This document shows positions 23,448 through 33,319 of a stretch of DNA of 64,000 nt, in pieces. The notes below the pieces were generated by a model, which saw nothing but the letters and a program-made list of their open reading frames with translations, ran no database searches and was not told where the DNA came from. Within the stretch, counting starts at the first letter, position 1. Every line of letters starts with the position of its first letter. Both the position numbers and the translations under genes were made by a program. This DNA is from Sphingobacterium wenxiniae (GTDB lineage: Bacteria; Bacteroidota; Bacteroidia; Sphingobacteriales; Sphingobacteriaceae), in assembly GCF_900116225.1 (NCBI RefSeq), contig NZ_FOZZ01000006.1, positions 186,001 to 250,000 on the forward strand, written 5' to 3'.

Positions 23448-24803
23448 ATGAATCTTGAACGTATAAAGCGGGTTTACCTTTTGGGTATCGGTGGTATAGG
23501 GATGAGTGGCCTGGCGCGTTACTTCCATCATTTGGGATGTGAAGTGCAGGGATATGACCGTACCGAAACTGAGCTGACGCAAGCTTTGGTTGCTGAAGGT
23601 ATTGCGGTGTCGTATCAAGATGAACCTGAAAATCTTCCGATAGATTACCGAACGCCATCGGAAGAAACGCTATTGATTTTCACGCCTGCGGTTCCTAAAG
23701 ATTTGAAATTGAAAAATTTCTTTCAGGGGCAGGGATGCAGATTGTATAAGCGTTCGGAGGTGTTGGGTATTATCAGTGGTAGTCGGTATACGATTGCTGT
23801 AGCGGGCACGCATGGCAAGACGACAACCTCGAGCATGATAGCCCATCTGTTGAAAGCGACAGGATATGATTGCTCAGCCTTCCTGGGTGGTATAAGCGCC
23901 AACTACAACAGCAATGTGCTGTATGGTGATAATAATGTGGTGGTGGTTGAGGCCGATGAATATGATCGTTCGTTCTTGACCTTACATCCCAATATTGCGA
24001 TAGTGACTTCGACAGATGCAGACCATTTGGATATCTACGGTGATGAAAGTCATCTGATTGAATCTTTTGAGCTGTTTTTAGATCGCGTGATAGAAGGTGG
24101 AAAAGCCATTGTGAAGAAAGGTTTGCCTTTTTCGGGTGAGATAACTTATGCGAAAGAAGAGGAATGTGATGCCTATGCGCAGCATATTCGTGTAGAAGAT
24201 GGTGAATTCTATTTTGACTATGTGTCGGGTGAATTGCTGATTTCGGATATACACCTGGGGATTCCGGGTACGCACAATGTGGAGAATGCAGTAGCAGCGA
24301 TCACTGTAGCGCTGCTATTGGGAATTGAAGTAGAGAAAATCAAAGAAGCGTTGTCTTCTTTCTGTGGGGTAAAACGGCGGTTTGAGTATATCGTGCGTCA
24401 GGCTAATCACGTTTATATCGACGATTATGCCCATCACCCAGAGGAATTGCGCGCTTTCTTGTCATCGATGCGGAAGCTATATCCGGAAAAGAAATTGACG
24501 GTAGTATTTCAACCGCACTTGTTCAGCCGTACACGTGATTTTGTGGATGGTTTTGCTGAGGTGCTGGCTATGGCAGATGAGCTGCTTTTGATGGAAATCT
24601 ATCCGGCTAGGGAATTGCCGATTGAGGGCGTAAATTCTACATGGCTATTGGAGAAAATAGCGTTGGAAAATAAACGGGTTGTGGCTCCAAACGAGGTGTT
24701 GGAGCTGGTGGAAGCCGAGAGACCGGAGTTGATCGTGACTGTTGGTGCAGGTGATATTGACAGATTGGTGAAACCGTTAAAAGAAATATTGTCAAATGCT
24801 TAA
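23448..24803 (+). CDS. murC: UDP-MurNAc L-Ala ligase MurC
   Basis: This 451-residue Mur ligase begins with the N-terminal pattern V-Y-L-L-G-I-G-G-I-G-M-S-G-L-A. It has the ATP loop V-A-G-T-H-G-K-T-T-T near residue 122, E-A-D-E-Y-D-R-S-F near 168 and D-D-Y-A-H-H-P near 326, the MurC/Mpl group signature. It adds L-alanine to UDP-MurNAc. Mpl is a related possibility, but the dcw position between murG and ftsQ argues for MurC. It overlaps ftsQ by 8 bases. Confidence 0.94.
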   Translation: MNLERIKRVYLLGIGGIGMSGLARYFHHLGCEVQGYDRTETELTQALVAEGIAVSYQDEPENLPIDYRTPSEETLLIFTPAVPKDLKLKNFFQGQGCRLYKRSEVLGIISGSRYTIAVAGTHGKTTTSSMIAHLLKATGYDCSAFLGGISANYNSNVLYGDNNVVVVEADEYDRSFLTLHPNIAIVTSTDADHLDIYGDESHLIESFELFLDRVIEGGKAIVKKGLPFSGEITYAKEEECDAYAQHIRVEDGEFYFDYVSGELLISDIHLGIPGTHNVENAVAAITVALLLGIEVEKIKEALSSFCGVKRRFEYIVRQANHVYIDDYAHHPEELRAFLSSMRKLYPEKKLTVVFQPHLFSRTRDFVDGFAEVLAMADELLLMEIYPARELPIEGVNSTWLLEKIALENKRVVAPNEVLELVEAERPELIVTVGAGDIDRLVKPLKEILSNA

Positions 24804-25623
24804 AAAGGTGCAAAACATACCGTGGAGAATAGTGGGTTATGTATGCTTGGCTTTCATAGCCTTGGTGGGGATAGGTATGTTGATGGGATTGGTGAAGAAA
24901 AAGGATGTCAACCAGCCTTGCACGGCGATGAAAGTAGTGGTGGAAGGCAAAGAGACATTCATCGACCAAAAGGATATTTCAGAATTGGTGAAAAACAAGT
25001 TTGGTGCGGTAGTGGGCAAGCCGATGATCGATATTCCGGTACAGCAGATGGAAGAATCCTTGACAGAATTGCCTTATGTATCTTCGGCAGAAGTGCATAC
25101 AGACATGGATGGTGTGCTGCATATTGCGGTACAGCAACGCGAGGTGATTTTGCGGGTGATTAATAGAGATGGACAGGAATATTATATCGATACAAAAGGG
25201 GCAAAAGTGCCTGTCACGCTAAAATACGTGCCACATGTATTGGTGGCGAATGGAAATATCGCAGAAGGTTATAAGCAGGCTCTGGATACAATACATACGC
25301 AGGTGGTAAAAGACCTGGTGAAGATTGTGGACCATGTCCGAGGTGATGCGTTATGGGAGAATCAAATTGTGCAGCTTTATGTGAATGATAACCGTGATAT
25401 CGAAATCATCCCACGCTTAGGTACGCAGCAATTGATCTTAGGGGATGCGAACAACCTCGATGGTAAGTTGAAACGTTTGACGATATTTTATAAAAATATC
25501 CTACCAAAAGTAGGGGAAGGGGCTTACGAGAAGGTCAATGTGAAATATGACGACCAGATTATCTGCGAACGCAAAAAAGGATGGTTTTTGGACAGCTTGC
25601 AGATGACAATGAAAATGAATTAA
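24796..25623 (+). CDS. ftsQ: Division protein FtsQ
   Basis: This 275-residue protein has one N-terminal membrane helix (about residues 12-32) and a periplasmic part with a POTRA-like region (about 45-115, containing F-I-D-Q-K-D-I and L-P-Y-V-S-S-A-E-V), then the FtsQ beta domain. Sequence similarity to proteobacterial FtsQ is low, as usual, so the call depends on topology and its place between murC and ftsA. It links the early and late divisome. The start overlaps murC by 8 bases. Confidence 0.88.
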   Translation: MLKKVQNIPWRIVGYVCLAFIALVGIGMLMGLVKKKDVNQPCTAMKVVVEGKETFIDQKDISELVKNKFGAVVGKPMIDIPVQQMEESLTELPYVSSAEVHTDMDGVLHIAVQQREVILRVINRDGQEYYIDTKGAKVPVTLKYVPHVLVANGNIAEGYKQALDTIHTQVVKDLVKIVDHVRGDALWENQIVQLYVNDNRDIEIIPRLGTQQLILGDANNLDGKLKRLTIFYKNILPKVGEGAYEKVNVKYDDQIICERKKGWFLDSLQMTMKMN

Positions 25624-25661
25624 AGTAATACAGGAAATATACAGCAACAAATACACAGCAT

Positions 25662-27035
25662 ATGAAACCAAGATTAGCAGAAAACGAAAAAGAGAATCCA
25701 ATCATCGTAGGATTGGATATCGGTACGACCAAGATTTGCGTAACGGTAGGACGCCGTAGTGGTACTAACAAGATTGAGCTTTTGGGTGTAGGTAAAGCCG
25801 AATCGTCTGGGGTGAACCGTGGGGTGGTAGCTAATATCCAGAAGACGGTAAGCAGCATCCGGGAGGCGGTCTCTATTGCGGAATCGCAGTCCAATGTAGA
25901 TATCAAAGTTGTAAACGTAGGTATTGCTGGCCAGCATATCAAAAGTATACAACACCGTGGTATCTTGACTAAGCGGGATTACGATGAGGTAGGCCGATTG
26001 GATGTCGAGCAATTGATTTCCGACATGTATAAGCTGGTGCTCCCTCCGGGAGAAGAGATTATCCATGTCTTGCCGCAAGAGTTCACCATCGATAACGAGC
26101 CGGGAATCAAAGAGCCTATTGGTATGGCTGGTCGTCGTGTTGAAGCTAACTTCCATATTATTTCTGGTCGTGTGACCGATATCCGTAATATTAAGCGTTG
26201 TGTAGATAATGCGGATTTGGAAGTGTCTTCTTTGGTTTTGGAACCTCTTGCTTCATCCGAGGCTGTGTTGGATGAAGAGGAGAAAACTGCTGGTGTTGTT
26301 TTGGTTGATATCGGTGGCGGTACAACGGATGTGGCTATCTTCCATGAGGGAATTATCCGCCATACTGCTGTTATTCCATTGGGTGGGAATATCGTGACGG
26401 AAGATATCAAGCAAGGTTGCTCTGTATTGCGTAATCAGGCTGAACAGTTGAAAGTGCGCTATGGCTCTGCTTTGGCAGATGAGAATAAAGATAATGAGGT
26501 TATCTGTGTGCCAGGGATCCGTGGCCGTGAGGCGAAAGAGATTTCGGTGAAAAATCTGGCTTATATTATTCAGGCACGGATGGAGGAAATCATCGAGCAC
26601 GTATACTACGAGATTAAATCTTCAGGTTATGAGGATAAGCTGATCGCTGGTATTGTGATTACAGGTGGTGGTGCTCAATTGAAACATCTGGTACAATTGG
26701 TGGAGTATATCACGGGCATTGGTTGCCGCATTGGTTATCCGAACGAATATTTGGCTAAAACCGAAATGTTGAACCGCCAGGCATTGGAAGAACTGAAAAG
26801 CCCGATGTATGCGACTTCGATCGGTTTGTTGATTAAAGGTGTGCAGACCCTTGAAGAGGAAGAAGCAACGCAGCAGGAGGTGGTTTTGAAGAAAACGCCT
26901 GCAAAAGATAAAGATAAGGTTGCGGAGATCGCAAAAGGAAAAGATAAAAAGGAAAGCTGGTTTACAAAAATCCTGTCGGATTTCATCAAGGATGATGCGG
27001 GAATTGATGACGATACGTTTATCGGTAAGAAGTAA
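25662..27035 (+). CDS. ftsA: Actin-like division protein FtsA
   Basis: This 457-residue protein has the actin-fold nucleotide motifs: phosphate loop I-V-G-L-D-I-G-T-T-K-I near residue 16, V-V-L-V-D-I-G-G-G-T-T-D near 213, and I-V-I-T-G-G-G-A-Q-L near 333. The SHS2 (1C) insertion typical of FtsA occupies about residues 85-165. A Lys-rich linker leads to a C-terminal amphipathic helix (W-F-T-K-I-L-S-D-F-I), which tethers FtsZ to the membrane. It lies 38 bases after ftsQ. Confidence 0.96.
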   Translation: MKPRLAENEKENPIIVGLDIGTTKICVTVGRRSGTNKIELLGVGKAESSGVNRGVVANIQKTVSSIREAVSIAESQSNVDIKVVNVGIAGQHIKSIQHRGILTKRDYDEVGRLDVEQLISDMYKLVLPPGEEIIHVLPQEFTIDNEPGIKEPIGMAGRRVEANFHIISGRVTDIRNIKRCVDNADLEVSSLVLEPLASSEAVLDEEEKTAGVVLVDIGGGTTDVAIFHEGIIRHTAVIPLGGNIVTEDIKQGCSVLRNQAEQLKVRYGSALADENKDNEVICVPGIRGREAKEISVKNLAYIIQARMEEIIEHVYYEIKSSGYEDKLIAGIVITGGGAQLKHLVQLVEYITGIGCRIGYPNEYLAKTEMLNRQALEELKSPMYATSIGLLIKGVQTLEEEEATQQEVVLKKTPAKDKDKVAEIAKGKDKKESWFTKILSDFIKDDAGIDDDTFIGKK

Positions 27036-27085
27036 GTTTTCCACAAGGGGTAATTTTTCCACATTCTAACAATTGTGGAAAACTC

Positions 27086-27114
27086 TTGTTAAGATTTTGG
27101 TATAATTACATTTG
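27086..27114 (+). promoter_or_regulatory. Candidate ftsZ promoter
   Basis: TACATTTG (27107-27114) fits the Bacteroidota -7 element TAnnTTTG. A TTG at 27086 lies 18 bases upstream as a possible -33. It is 60 bases before the ftsZ start, in the only sizeable gap between ftsA and ftsZ. Confidence 0.55.
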
Positions 27115-27174
27115 TATTGCTGAGCCTAAGTTGGTTTTGTAAGTGGTTTAGCAAGAGTTAAATAGGGTATTTTT

Positions 27175-28869
27175 ATGTCGATACAATTTGAAATGTTAAA
27201 GGAAAACTCATCAATAATTAAGGTTATTGGTGTGGGAGGTGGTGGCGGCAATGCCGTAAACCACATGTACAAGCAAGGAATCAGCGGGGTCGATTTTATC
27301 GTTTGCAATACAGATGCGCAAGCTTTGGAGCTGAGTCCAATCCCGAACAAGGTACAGTTGGGCGCGAGCTTAACCGAGGGTATGGGAGCTGGAGCAGATC
27401 CTGATGTTGGTGAGAACTCGGCTATCGAGAGCATCGAGGACATCAAGCGTATGCTGGGGACGAATACCAAAATGCTTTTTATCACTGCTGGTATGGGTGG
27501 TGGTACAGGTACGGGGGCAAGCCCTGTATTGGCCAAAGCAGCAAAAGAATTGGGTATCCTGACTGTGGCTATTGTGACTACTCCTTTTACGTTTGAAGGT
27601 AAACGACGTCGTTCACAGGCGGAAGAAGGTATGGCCGAACTACGTAAATATGTAGACTCATACTTGGTCATTTCCAACGATCGCCTACGGGAGATTTTTG
27701 GTAACTTGACGATGCAGGCCGCTTTTGCGAAAGCAGATGATATTTTGACAACTGCAGCCAAAGGTATTGCCGAGATTATCACCATTCCGGGTTATGTGAA
27801 CGTGGATTTTAAAGATGTGCGTACGGTGATGAACGATAGTGGTGTGGCTATCATGGGTAATGGTGTTTCTACAGGTGAGAACCGCGCGATAGAAGCCGTT
27901 ACTGGTGCATTGGCTTCACCGTTGTTGAAAGATAACGAAATTGAGGGTGCACGCTATATCCTATTAAACATCACTTCGGGTAAAAACGAAGTAACAATGG
28001 ATGAAGTAGCTATTGTTACGGATTATATTCAGGAAAAAGCAGGCTTATCTGCGGATCTTATCTGGGGTAACTGTATTGATGAAAATCTGGATGACGAGTT
28101 GTCTGTAACGATCATCGCTACAGGATTCCAAACGGCTGAAGAGCGTGTTAAAGAGAAAGAAAAAGAGAAAATTGCTTTGCCTTTGACACCTGAGCCTACA
28201 GCAACACAATTTGTTAAACCGGTTGCGCAAAATCAGTTTGTGGCTAAACAAGAGCCTGCTGCACAGCCTTTCATCAAACCGGTTGAAAACACAGTAAACA
28301 ATATTGTACCTCCGACGCAACCTGTGGATTTGTTCACGACACCAAAGCCCATTCATGCGGCAGTGGTGAAAAATGAGGAACCACAAATCATCCGCCACAC
28401 GCTGAATGTGGAAGAGCAGGAAGAAGAGCAACAGCCGGAGCCTGATAATTCTGGCTTTGAATTGAAGACTTCGCCTTCGATGTTTGAATTCAAACTGCCA
28501 TCGATGTTTGACGCTTACGGAGCTAAAGAAGAAACGAAAGAGGAGGAGTATCCATCTTTTGAAGATAAACAAGAAGAGGAAGTTGTTGCGTATGTTGCGC
28601 CAGAGCAACCGAAAGAGATTGATTTCGAAGATCAGCTGATGAAGACCAAGGAGCGTATCTTGCGTCTGAAAGAGTTGAGTATGAAATTGAAATCGTCTAA
28701 CGGATTGCAGGAATTGGAGAATGAGCCGGCATATAAAAGAAGACAGAAGTCGTTAGAAGATGTGCCGCACTCTTCGCAATCGCAGATTTCCAGATTCACT
28801 TTGTCCTTTGATGAAGGAGAAACTGAAATCCGCCCGAACAACTCGTTCTTGCACGATAACGTAGATTAA
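27175..28869 (+). CDS. ftsZ: Tubulin-like division protein FtsZ
   Basis: The N-terminal 320 residues are typical FtsZ: V-I-G-V-G-G-G-G-G-N-A-V-N near residue 17, the tubulin signature G-G-G-T-G-T-G-A-S-P near 107, and the T7-loop region with N-V-D-F-K-D-V. The total length of 564 is much longer than the roughly 380 of E. coli because of a 245-residue Pro/Glu-rich linker and a C-terminal tail. Long linkers are known in Bacteroidota. FtsZ polymerises with GTP into the division ring. A terminator follows 22 bases later, closing the dcw cluster. Confidence 0.97.
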   Translation: MSIQFEMLKENSSIIKVIGVGGGGGNAVNHMYKQGISGVDFIVCNTDAQALELSPIPNKVQLGASLTEGMGAGADPDVGENSAIESIEDIKRMLGTNTKMLFITAGMGGGTGTGASPVLAKAAKELGILTVAIVTTPFTFEGKRRRSQAEEGMAELRKYVDSYLVISNDRLREIFGNLTMQAAFAKADDILTTAAKGIAEIITIPGYVNVDFKDVRTVMNDSGVAIMGNGVSTGENRAIEAVTGALASPLLKDNEIEGARYILLNITSGKNEVTMDEVAIVTDYIQEKAGLSADLIWGNCIDENLDDELSVTIIATGFQTAEERVKEKEKEKIALPLTPEPTATQFVKPVAQNQFVAKQEPAAQPFIKPVENTVNNIVPPTQPVDLFTTPKPIHAAVVKNEEPQIIRHTLNVEEQEEEQQPEPDNSGFELKTSPSMFEFKLPSMFDAYGAKEETKEEEYPSFEDKQEEEVVAYVAPEQPKEIDFEDQLMKTKERILRLKELSMKLKSSNGLQELENEPAYKRRQKSLEDVPHSSQSQISRFTLSFDEGETEIRPNNSFLHDNVD

Positions 28870-28891
28870 TCTTATCCTATTTAAATAAAAG

Positions 28892-28922
28892 GAGCTGTTC
28901 ATTATTGGACAGCTCTTTTTTT
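28892..28922 (+). terminator. Terminator of the dcw cluster
   Basis: GAGCTGTTC pairs with GGACAGCTC (one G-T pair) around a 6-base loop, followed by T8 from 28916. Confidence 0.88.
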
Positions 28923-29083
28923 GTCCTATCCTTGGCTCTAATAAAACCCTCCATTTTACCTCAACACAGATTCCATTGAAAATAATTTATGATGTGTTTA
29001 CCTTGGGAAGTCCGGGGATATCCACTATTTTTATAGTTGTTTTTTTATATATTTACATGTGAAACTAATCCTAATAAAAAAAT

Positions 29084-30223
29084 ATGTCAGCTAAATTGAA
29101 TAACCCGATTTGGGTCATGAGTTCGGCCTACGATAAATTATCTTTGGACGAATTGATTGATACAGCGAAAGAAGTTGGTGCCCAAGGTATCGATTTGTGT
29201 GTGTTTAGAAAAGACGGAACACGCGAGGATCATACGGCAACTCATTTAGAATACGAAAACTTTACGGCAGAGGACGGTAAACGACTAATTGAGAAGTTTA
29301 ACCAAGCGGAGCTGCGCTTATCCTTAGGTGCTTTCGAGAATATGATCGGTGGTGATCCAGAGCAACGTGTTAAAAACCAAAACCACTTGTTGCGTTTGAT
29401 CCGTATTGCGTATTTGCTAGGGGGCGATGCTAACGATGTTAAAGTAGGTACTTTTGTGGGCTATAACCATGAACTAGGCAATGAGATTGATGGCTTCCAG
29501 AAAAACTTAGATGAATATAAGCGTGTTTTTGAGCCTATTGTTAAGTATGCGGAAAGCTTAGGGGTGACTATCGTATACGAGAACTGTCCGATGGAAGGCT
29601 GGCGTTCATCCCGCTATTCTTCTACTTATAATAATTTACCTGCGGTATTGGCTGCACGTAAACTGATGTATGCCATGATTCCGAGCAAGGCACATGGAGA
29701 GATATATGACCCGTCGCATGATATTTGGCAAAATACCAATCCAGTTGATGTTATGGAGCAGATGGATATTAGCCGGTTAAAGCGTATCCATGTGAAGACC
29801 ACACGCAACTTGAAAAATGAGGCACGTGTAGCATGGGGCGGTATGTACCCGATGCAGCATGTGGATGTTGCACTGGCAGAAAAAGCAGGAGTAGACATTC
29901 CGAAACATGACTGGGATCGTCATCACTATGAAGCGATGTTGCCTGGCTTTGGCGGAACGGATAATATGGATTGGAACGATTTTGTCTCGGTGTTGCACAG
30001 ACGCGGTTTCGATGGCGCTTTTGAAATAGAAAACGAAGCGAAGAACTCGAAAGATACGGGTATTTTGGCAGCGACCAATCAAGGCTTTAAAAACTGCATC
30101 AACTTCTTAGCACCTTTGCTGTGGGATTTGGATGCAAGCGAAGGATATGTGTATAAGTCCTATAAGGCCTTAACTATTCCTGATGTGCAGGATATTCCGG
30201 AAGTAACGGTAGGGGAGTTATAA
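29084..30223 (+). CDS. Sugar isomerase/epimerase-like TIM-barrel protein
   Basis: This 379-residue protein resembles the xylose isomerase-like TIM-barrel superfamily (AP-endonuclease-2 fold). Visible signs are G-A-Q-G-I-D-L-C-V near residue 32, V-Y-E-N-C-P near 165 (metal-binding Glu), Y-D-P-S-H near 207, H-V-K-T-T near 238 and F-E-I-E-N-E near 310. These carry the Glu/Asp/His set that binds a divalent metal. The substrate cannot be told. There is no signal peptide. It is a single-gene unit ended by a very long palindromic terminator. Confidence 0.8.
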   Translation: MSAKLNNPIWVMSSAYDKLSLDELIDTAKEVGAQGIDLCVFRKDGTREDHTATHLEYENFTAEDGKRLIEKFNQAELRLSLGAFENMIGGDPEQRVKNQNHLLRLIRIAYLLGGDANDVKVGTFVGYNHELGNEIDGFQKNLDEYKRVFEPIVKYAESLGVTIVYENCPMEGWRSSRYSSTYNNLPAVLAARKLMYAMIPSKAHGEIYDPSHDIWQNTNPVDVMEQMDISRLKRIHVKTTRNLKNEARVAWGGMYPMQHVDVALAEKAGVDIPKHDWDRHHYEAMLPGFGGTDNMDWNDFVSVLHRRGFDGAFEIENEAKNSKDTGILAATNQGFKNCINFLAPLLWDLDASEGYVYKSYKALTIPDVQDIPEVTVGEL

Positions 30224-30282
30224 GCCTTAAGTTAAGCCATGGCTCAAAATAAAATTATCATTTTGAATGAGCGGTAAAGAAG

Positions 30283-30325
30283 AGAGCCTGAATCTAATCT
30301 GCAGATTAGATTCAGGCTCTTTTTC
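30283..30325 (+). terminator. Perfect 19-bp palindromic terminator
   Basis: AGAGCCTGAATCTAATCTG (30283-30301) is followed directly by its exact reverse complement (30302-30320) and T5. It ends the TIM-barrel gene. The minus-strand regulator gene ends at 30376, so it may also serve that gene. Confidence 0.9.
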
Positions 30326-30375
30326 TTTCCTATAGTATTCGAGAAAATATCTCGAAAATGTTGTGTCGATTTGAC

Positions 30376-31020
30376 TTATTGTTCTTCTGCGTGTAATTTG
30401 AATAGCTCAATCAGTTCAGGAACGTTGTGTACATTGAGCTTTTCGAAGATACGGCTCTTATAGGTGCTGACAGTTGAAGAACTTAAGTTTAGTAGACTGG
30501 ACATCTCCATGATACCAAGTCCCTTGATAAGGTGCTTAGCGACATCCATTTCCCGATTGGATAATTTGTTAAGCTGGTTGCTGCCATCTACCGATGATTT
30601 TGTTGTGGTGAGCTTCTGTATATAAAGGTCTTTTACCGCTTCTGACATATATTTACCACGTAGCATTATGCTGCTAATGGCATTGTTCAGCTCAGACATG
30701 GCAGTGTTTTTATTTAGGTAGCCGCTGGCTCCGGCAGTAATATAACGAAGAGCGTATATATTTTCTTCATACGAGGAGAATACCAATATTTTGGCGTCTT
30801 CTTGGATTTGAAGAATTTCCTTGATGACCTGTATATTATTACCGCCTGGCATGTTGATATCCAGCAATAAGAGGTCAAACCTTTCTTGTTTTAAATGCTG
30901 ATAAACTTCGTCATAGCTCTGAGCTTGTAGAATCTGCACATCAGGAAAATTCTCTTTAATGACTATGGACGCTCCCAATATCACGATGCTATGGTCGTCA
31001 GCTATTAATATCTTTTTCAT
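30376..31020 (-). CDS. NarL/LuxR-family response regulator
   Basis: This 214-residue protein has a receiver domain (about 1-120) with Asp8-Asp9, phosphoacceptor Asp54 (L-L-L-L-D-I-N-M-P) and a C-terminal LuxR helix-turn-helix (about 148-210, L-S-N-R-E-M-D-V-A-K-H-L-I-K-G and S-S-S-T-V-S-T-Y-K-S-R-I-F-E-K-L). No kinase gene is adjacent, so the partner is elsewhere. Targets are unknown. Confidence 0.9.
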   Translation of the reverse strand: MKKILIADDHSIVILGASIVIKENFPDVQILQAQSYDEVYQHLKQERFDLLLLDINMPGGNNIQVIKEILQIQEDAKILVFSSYEENIYALRYITAGASGYLNKNTAMSELNNAISSIMLRGKYMSEAVKDLYIQKLTTTKSSVDGSNQLNKLSNREMDVAKHLIKGLGIMEMSSLLNLSSSTVSTYKSRIFEKLNVHNVPELIELFKLHAEEQ

Positions 31021-31241
31021 GTAATTGCGATTAACTCGTTCAGTTTCTGGTGTTTGAAAATTAATTTAATGGTGATGTAGCTTACCTATTAGAGGCAAAT
31101 ATACATAAATTGATAAGAAAATCTAAGCCTATGGCAGATATTACGGTTTTTTTATGGATAGATGTTAAAAAAAAGTTTTAATCTTTTTGAATATTGCGCT
31201 TTTAATTATCATTTTTGTTAGGAATTATATAATTTTAAGGT

Positions 31242-31655
31242 ATGGGGTTTTTAAAAGAATTTAAGGAATTTGCGATGCGCGGCAGCGTTATCGATTTGGC
31301 TGTCGGTGTGGTTATCGGCGGTGCATTTGGTAAGATAGTGACTTCCTTGGTGGATGATGTCATTATGCCACCTATTGGATTCATCACCGGAGGAGTAGAT
31401 TTCTCCAATTTGCAATATGTCTTGACCGAAGCTAATGAAGCAGAAGGTGTTGCAGAAGTAGCGATTAAATATGGTAACTTCATCAATGTGATCATCCAGT
31501 TTTTGATTATTGCTTTTTGTATCTTTTTGGTAATTAAAGGGATAAACTCGTTGAAGAGAAAAGAAGAGGTTGCGCCTGAGCCGGAAGCTCCTGCAGAACC
31601 ATCGAAAGAAGAAGTGCTTCTTGCTGAAATACGTGATATCTTAAGAAGTAAATAA
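31242..31655 (+). CDS. mscL: Large-conductance mechanosensitive channel MscL
   Basis: This 137-residue protein has the MscL order: amphipathic N-terminus ([13 protein letters not shown]), first helix [24 protein letters not shown], a short periplasmic loop, a second helix (about 88-105, [16 protein letters not shown]), and a cytoplasmic helix ending in A-E-I-R-D-I-L. It releases solutes on hypo-osmotic shock. Confidence 0.97.
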   Translation: MGFLKEFKEFAMRGSVIDLAVGVVIGGAFGKIVTSLVDDVIMPPIGFITGGVDFSNLQYVLTEANEAEGVAEVAIKYGNFINVIIQFLIIAFCIFLVIKGINSLKRKEEVAPEPEAPAEPSKEEVLLAEIRDILRSK

Positions 31656-31682
31656 TCGAGTGGTTATCTTTTTTTAAGATTA

Positions 31683-31714
31683 TTTTGCTTCTTTTCTAAA
31701 ATAACTGTACTTTT
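31683..31714 (+). promoter_or_regulatory. rpmH-rnpA promoter
   Basis: TTTG (31683-31686), a 20-base spacer and TACTTTTG (31707-31714) match the Bacteroidota consensus TTTG-N19/20-TAnnTTTG exactly. The rpmH start is 60 bases downstream. Confidence 0.8.
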
Positions 31715-31773
31715 GCGTTCCCTTGTAGGGAAACATATAGATTAAGAAAAATTAAAATAAGCATATTAGCGTC

Positions 31774-31932
31774 ATGAAAAGAACATTTCAGCCTTCGCAA
31801 AGAAAAAGAAGAAATAAGCACGGATTCAGAGAGCGTATGAGTTCTGCAAATGGTAGAAGAGTATTGGCTTCTCGTAGAGCTAAAGGAAGAAAACGCCTTA
31901 CAGTATCTGACGAATACCGTCATAAAGGATAA
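31774..31932 (+). CDS. rpmH: 50S ribosomal protein L34
   Basis: A 52-codon frame encodes [20 protein letters not shown], then [20 protein letters not shown] and [12 protein letters not shown]. It is strongly basic and matches L34 throughout, with a slightly long C-terminus as in other Bacteroidota. It binds 23S rRNA in the large subunit. rnpA and yidD follow, the usual neighbourhood. Confidence 0.98.
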   Translation: MKRTFQPSQRKRRNKHGFRERMSSANGRRVLASRRAKGRKRLTVSDEYRHKG

Positions 31933-31986
31933 TAATCTTCGCCGGTGACTAACTATCCGAGCTCACGAGCCGGCACGCAGTCATCC

Positions 31987-32400
31987 ATGAACCATAGATT
32001 TTCAAAAGAAGAACGGTTATGTAGCAAAAGACTTATTGATAGTCTTTTCCATAATGGTTCTTCTTTTATTATGTACCCCTATAGGGTGGTGTTCTTGGTT
32101 ATTGATGAACGTCCTCATAAGGCGGAAGCACCTGCACAGGTAATTATATCTGTGCCTAAGCGCCGCTACAAGCATGCGGTAGATCGCAATCTGTTGAAGC
32201 GCAGGATGCGGGAGTGCTATAGACTTCAGAAATCAAAGTTATATCCTTTTCTACAGGAACATTCTTTACATTTGCTTATTGCCTTTCAGTACGTAGGGAA
32301 AGAAAAATTACTTTCTTCCTACCTGTATGAACGTATGGACGGTGTATTGACAAAGATAATTGATGAGCTTGCTAAAAAATATGTGGAACAAACTGATTAA
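31987..32400 (+). CDS. rnpA: Ribonuclease P protein component
   Basis: From ATG 31987 the protein has 137 residues, starting [20 protein letters not shown]. It carries the RNR motif in basic context ([17 protein letters not shown]), which contacts the RNase P RNA. It helps cleave tRNA 5' leaders. A GTG at 31945 would add 14 residues not typical of the family, so the ATG is preferred. Its end overlaps yidD by 20 bases. Confidence 0.94.
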   Translation: MNHRFSKEERLCSKRLIDSLFHNGSSFIMYPYRVVFLVIDERPHKAEAPAQVIISVPKRRYKHAVDRNLLKRRMRECYRLQKSKLYPFLQEHSLHLLIAFQYVGKEKLLSSYLYERMDGVLTKIIDELAKKYVEQTD

Positions 32401-32617
32401 GCAGCCGTTGCAATGGCTTTTTGTGCTTATCATTCGCATGTATCAGCTTTTCATATCTCCATTATTGGGAGCTAATTGTCGTTATACACCAACCTGCTCG
32501 CAATATGGGAAAGAGGCTATCTTGAAATATGGTCCGTTTAAAGGCGGAGCAATGGCTATTAAGCGAATATTGCGTTGCCATCCTTGGGGTGGTCATGGGC
32601 ATGATCCTGTCCCTTGA
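32381..32617 (+). CDS. yidD: Membrane protein insertion efficiency factor YidD
   Basis: The 78-residue product has the YidD pattern: an N-terminal amphipathic or membrane segment ([18 protein letters not shown]), [11 protein letters not shown] and a C-terminal [16 protein letters not shown]. It assists YidC-dependent membrane insertion. ATG 32381 fits the family length better than the starts at 32360 or 32363. Confidence 0.95.
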   Translation: MWNKLIKQPLQWLFVLIIRMYQLFISPLLGANCRYTPTCSQYGKEAILKYGPFKGGAMAIKRILRCHPWGGHGHDPVP

Positions 32618-32623
32618 TTATTT

Positions 32624-33319
32624 ATGGAAAATAGTTATATACTACATATCGAAACGGCAACGCCTGTTTGTTCGGTTGCCTTGAGCTTGAATGGAGAAAT
32701 CATTGCGTTGAAAGAGGCCAATGAGCAAAACTTGCATGCAACCCATCTGACCCAATTTATAGCGAAGGTAATGGAGCTAGCTGGGGTAGAGTTATCGGCG
32801 CTTAATGCGGTGGCAGTGAGCCAGGGTCCGGGTTCCTATACAGGGCTTCGTATTGGAGTGTCTACGGCTAAGGGGTTATGCTATGCCTTGGATGTTCCGT
32901 TGATTGCAGTGCCTACATTGGATGCTATGGTACAAGGTTTCTTAGGTAAGAATCAAGGGGAAGCGTATAACGTATTATTTCCGATGATAGATGCACGCCG
33001 CATGGAAGTGTATACGGCTTCTTATGATATACAAGGAAAGCCTTTAAGCAGTACCGTGGCCAAGATTGTGGATGAAACCTCGTTTGAGCAGTGGAGTGGA
33101 CAGCAGGTAGTATTGTTCGGAAGTGGTGCGGATAAGTTCAGCGAACTATTTCAGCAGACACCTTATGTCACAGTACATCCGGCGTTTGTTGCTTCAGCAG
33201 CCTTTTTAAGCAGCATAGCTTTTCAGAAATTCCAGGCTAAGGATTTTGAGGACGTTATTTACTTTGAACCTTTCTACCTCAAGGACTTCATACCAACGAC
33301 GCCGAAGAAAAGAGTTTAA
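32624..33319 (+). CDS. tsaB: tRNA t6A synthesis protein TsaB
   Basis: This 231-residue protein begins I-L-H-I-E-T-A-T-P-V-C-S-V-A and has V-S-Q-G-P-G-S-Y-T-G-L-R-I-G near residue 66, the TsaB signature. TsaB is the TsaD partner in forming N6-threonylcarbamoyladenosine on tRNAs that read ANN codons. It lies 6 bases after yidD. Its last 4 bases overlap the end of the convergent corA gene. Confidence 0.94.
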   Translation: MENSYILHIETATPVCSVALSLNGEIIALKEANEQNLHATHLTQFIAKVMELAGVELSALNAVAVSQGPGSYTGLRIGVSTAKGLCYALDVPLIAVPTLDAMVQGFLGKNQGEAYNVLFPMIDARRMEVYTASYDIQGKPLSSTVAKIVDETSFEQWSGQQVVLFGSGADKFSELFQQTPYVTVHPAFVASAAFLSSIAFQKFQAKDFEDVIYFEPFYLKDFIPTTPKKRV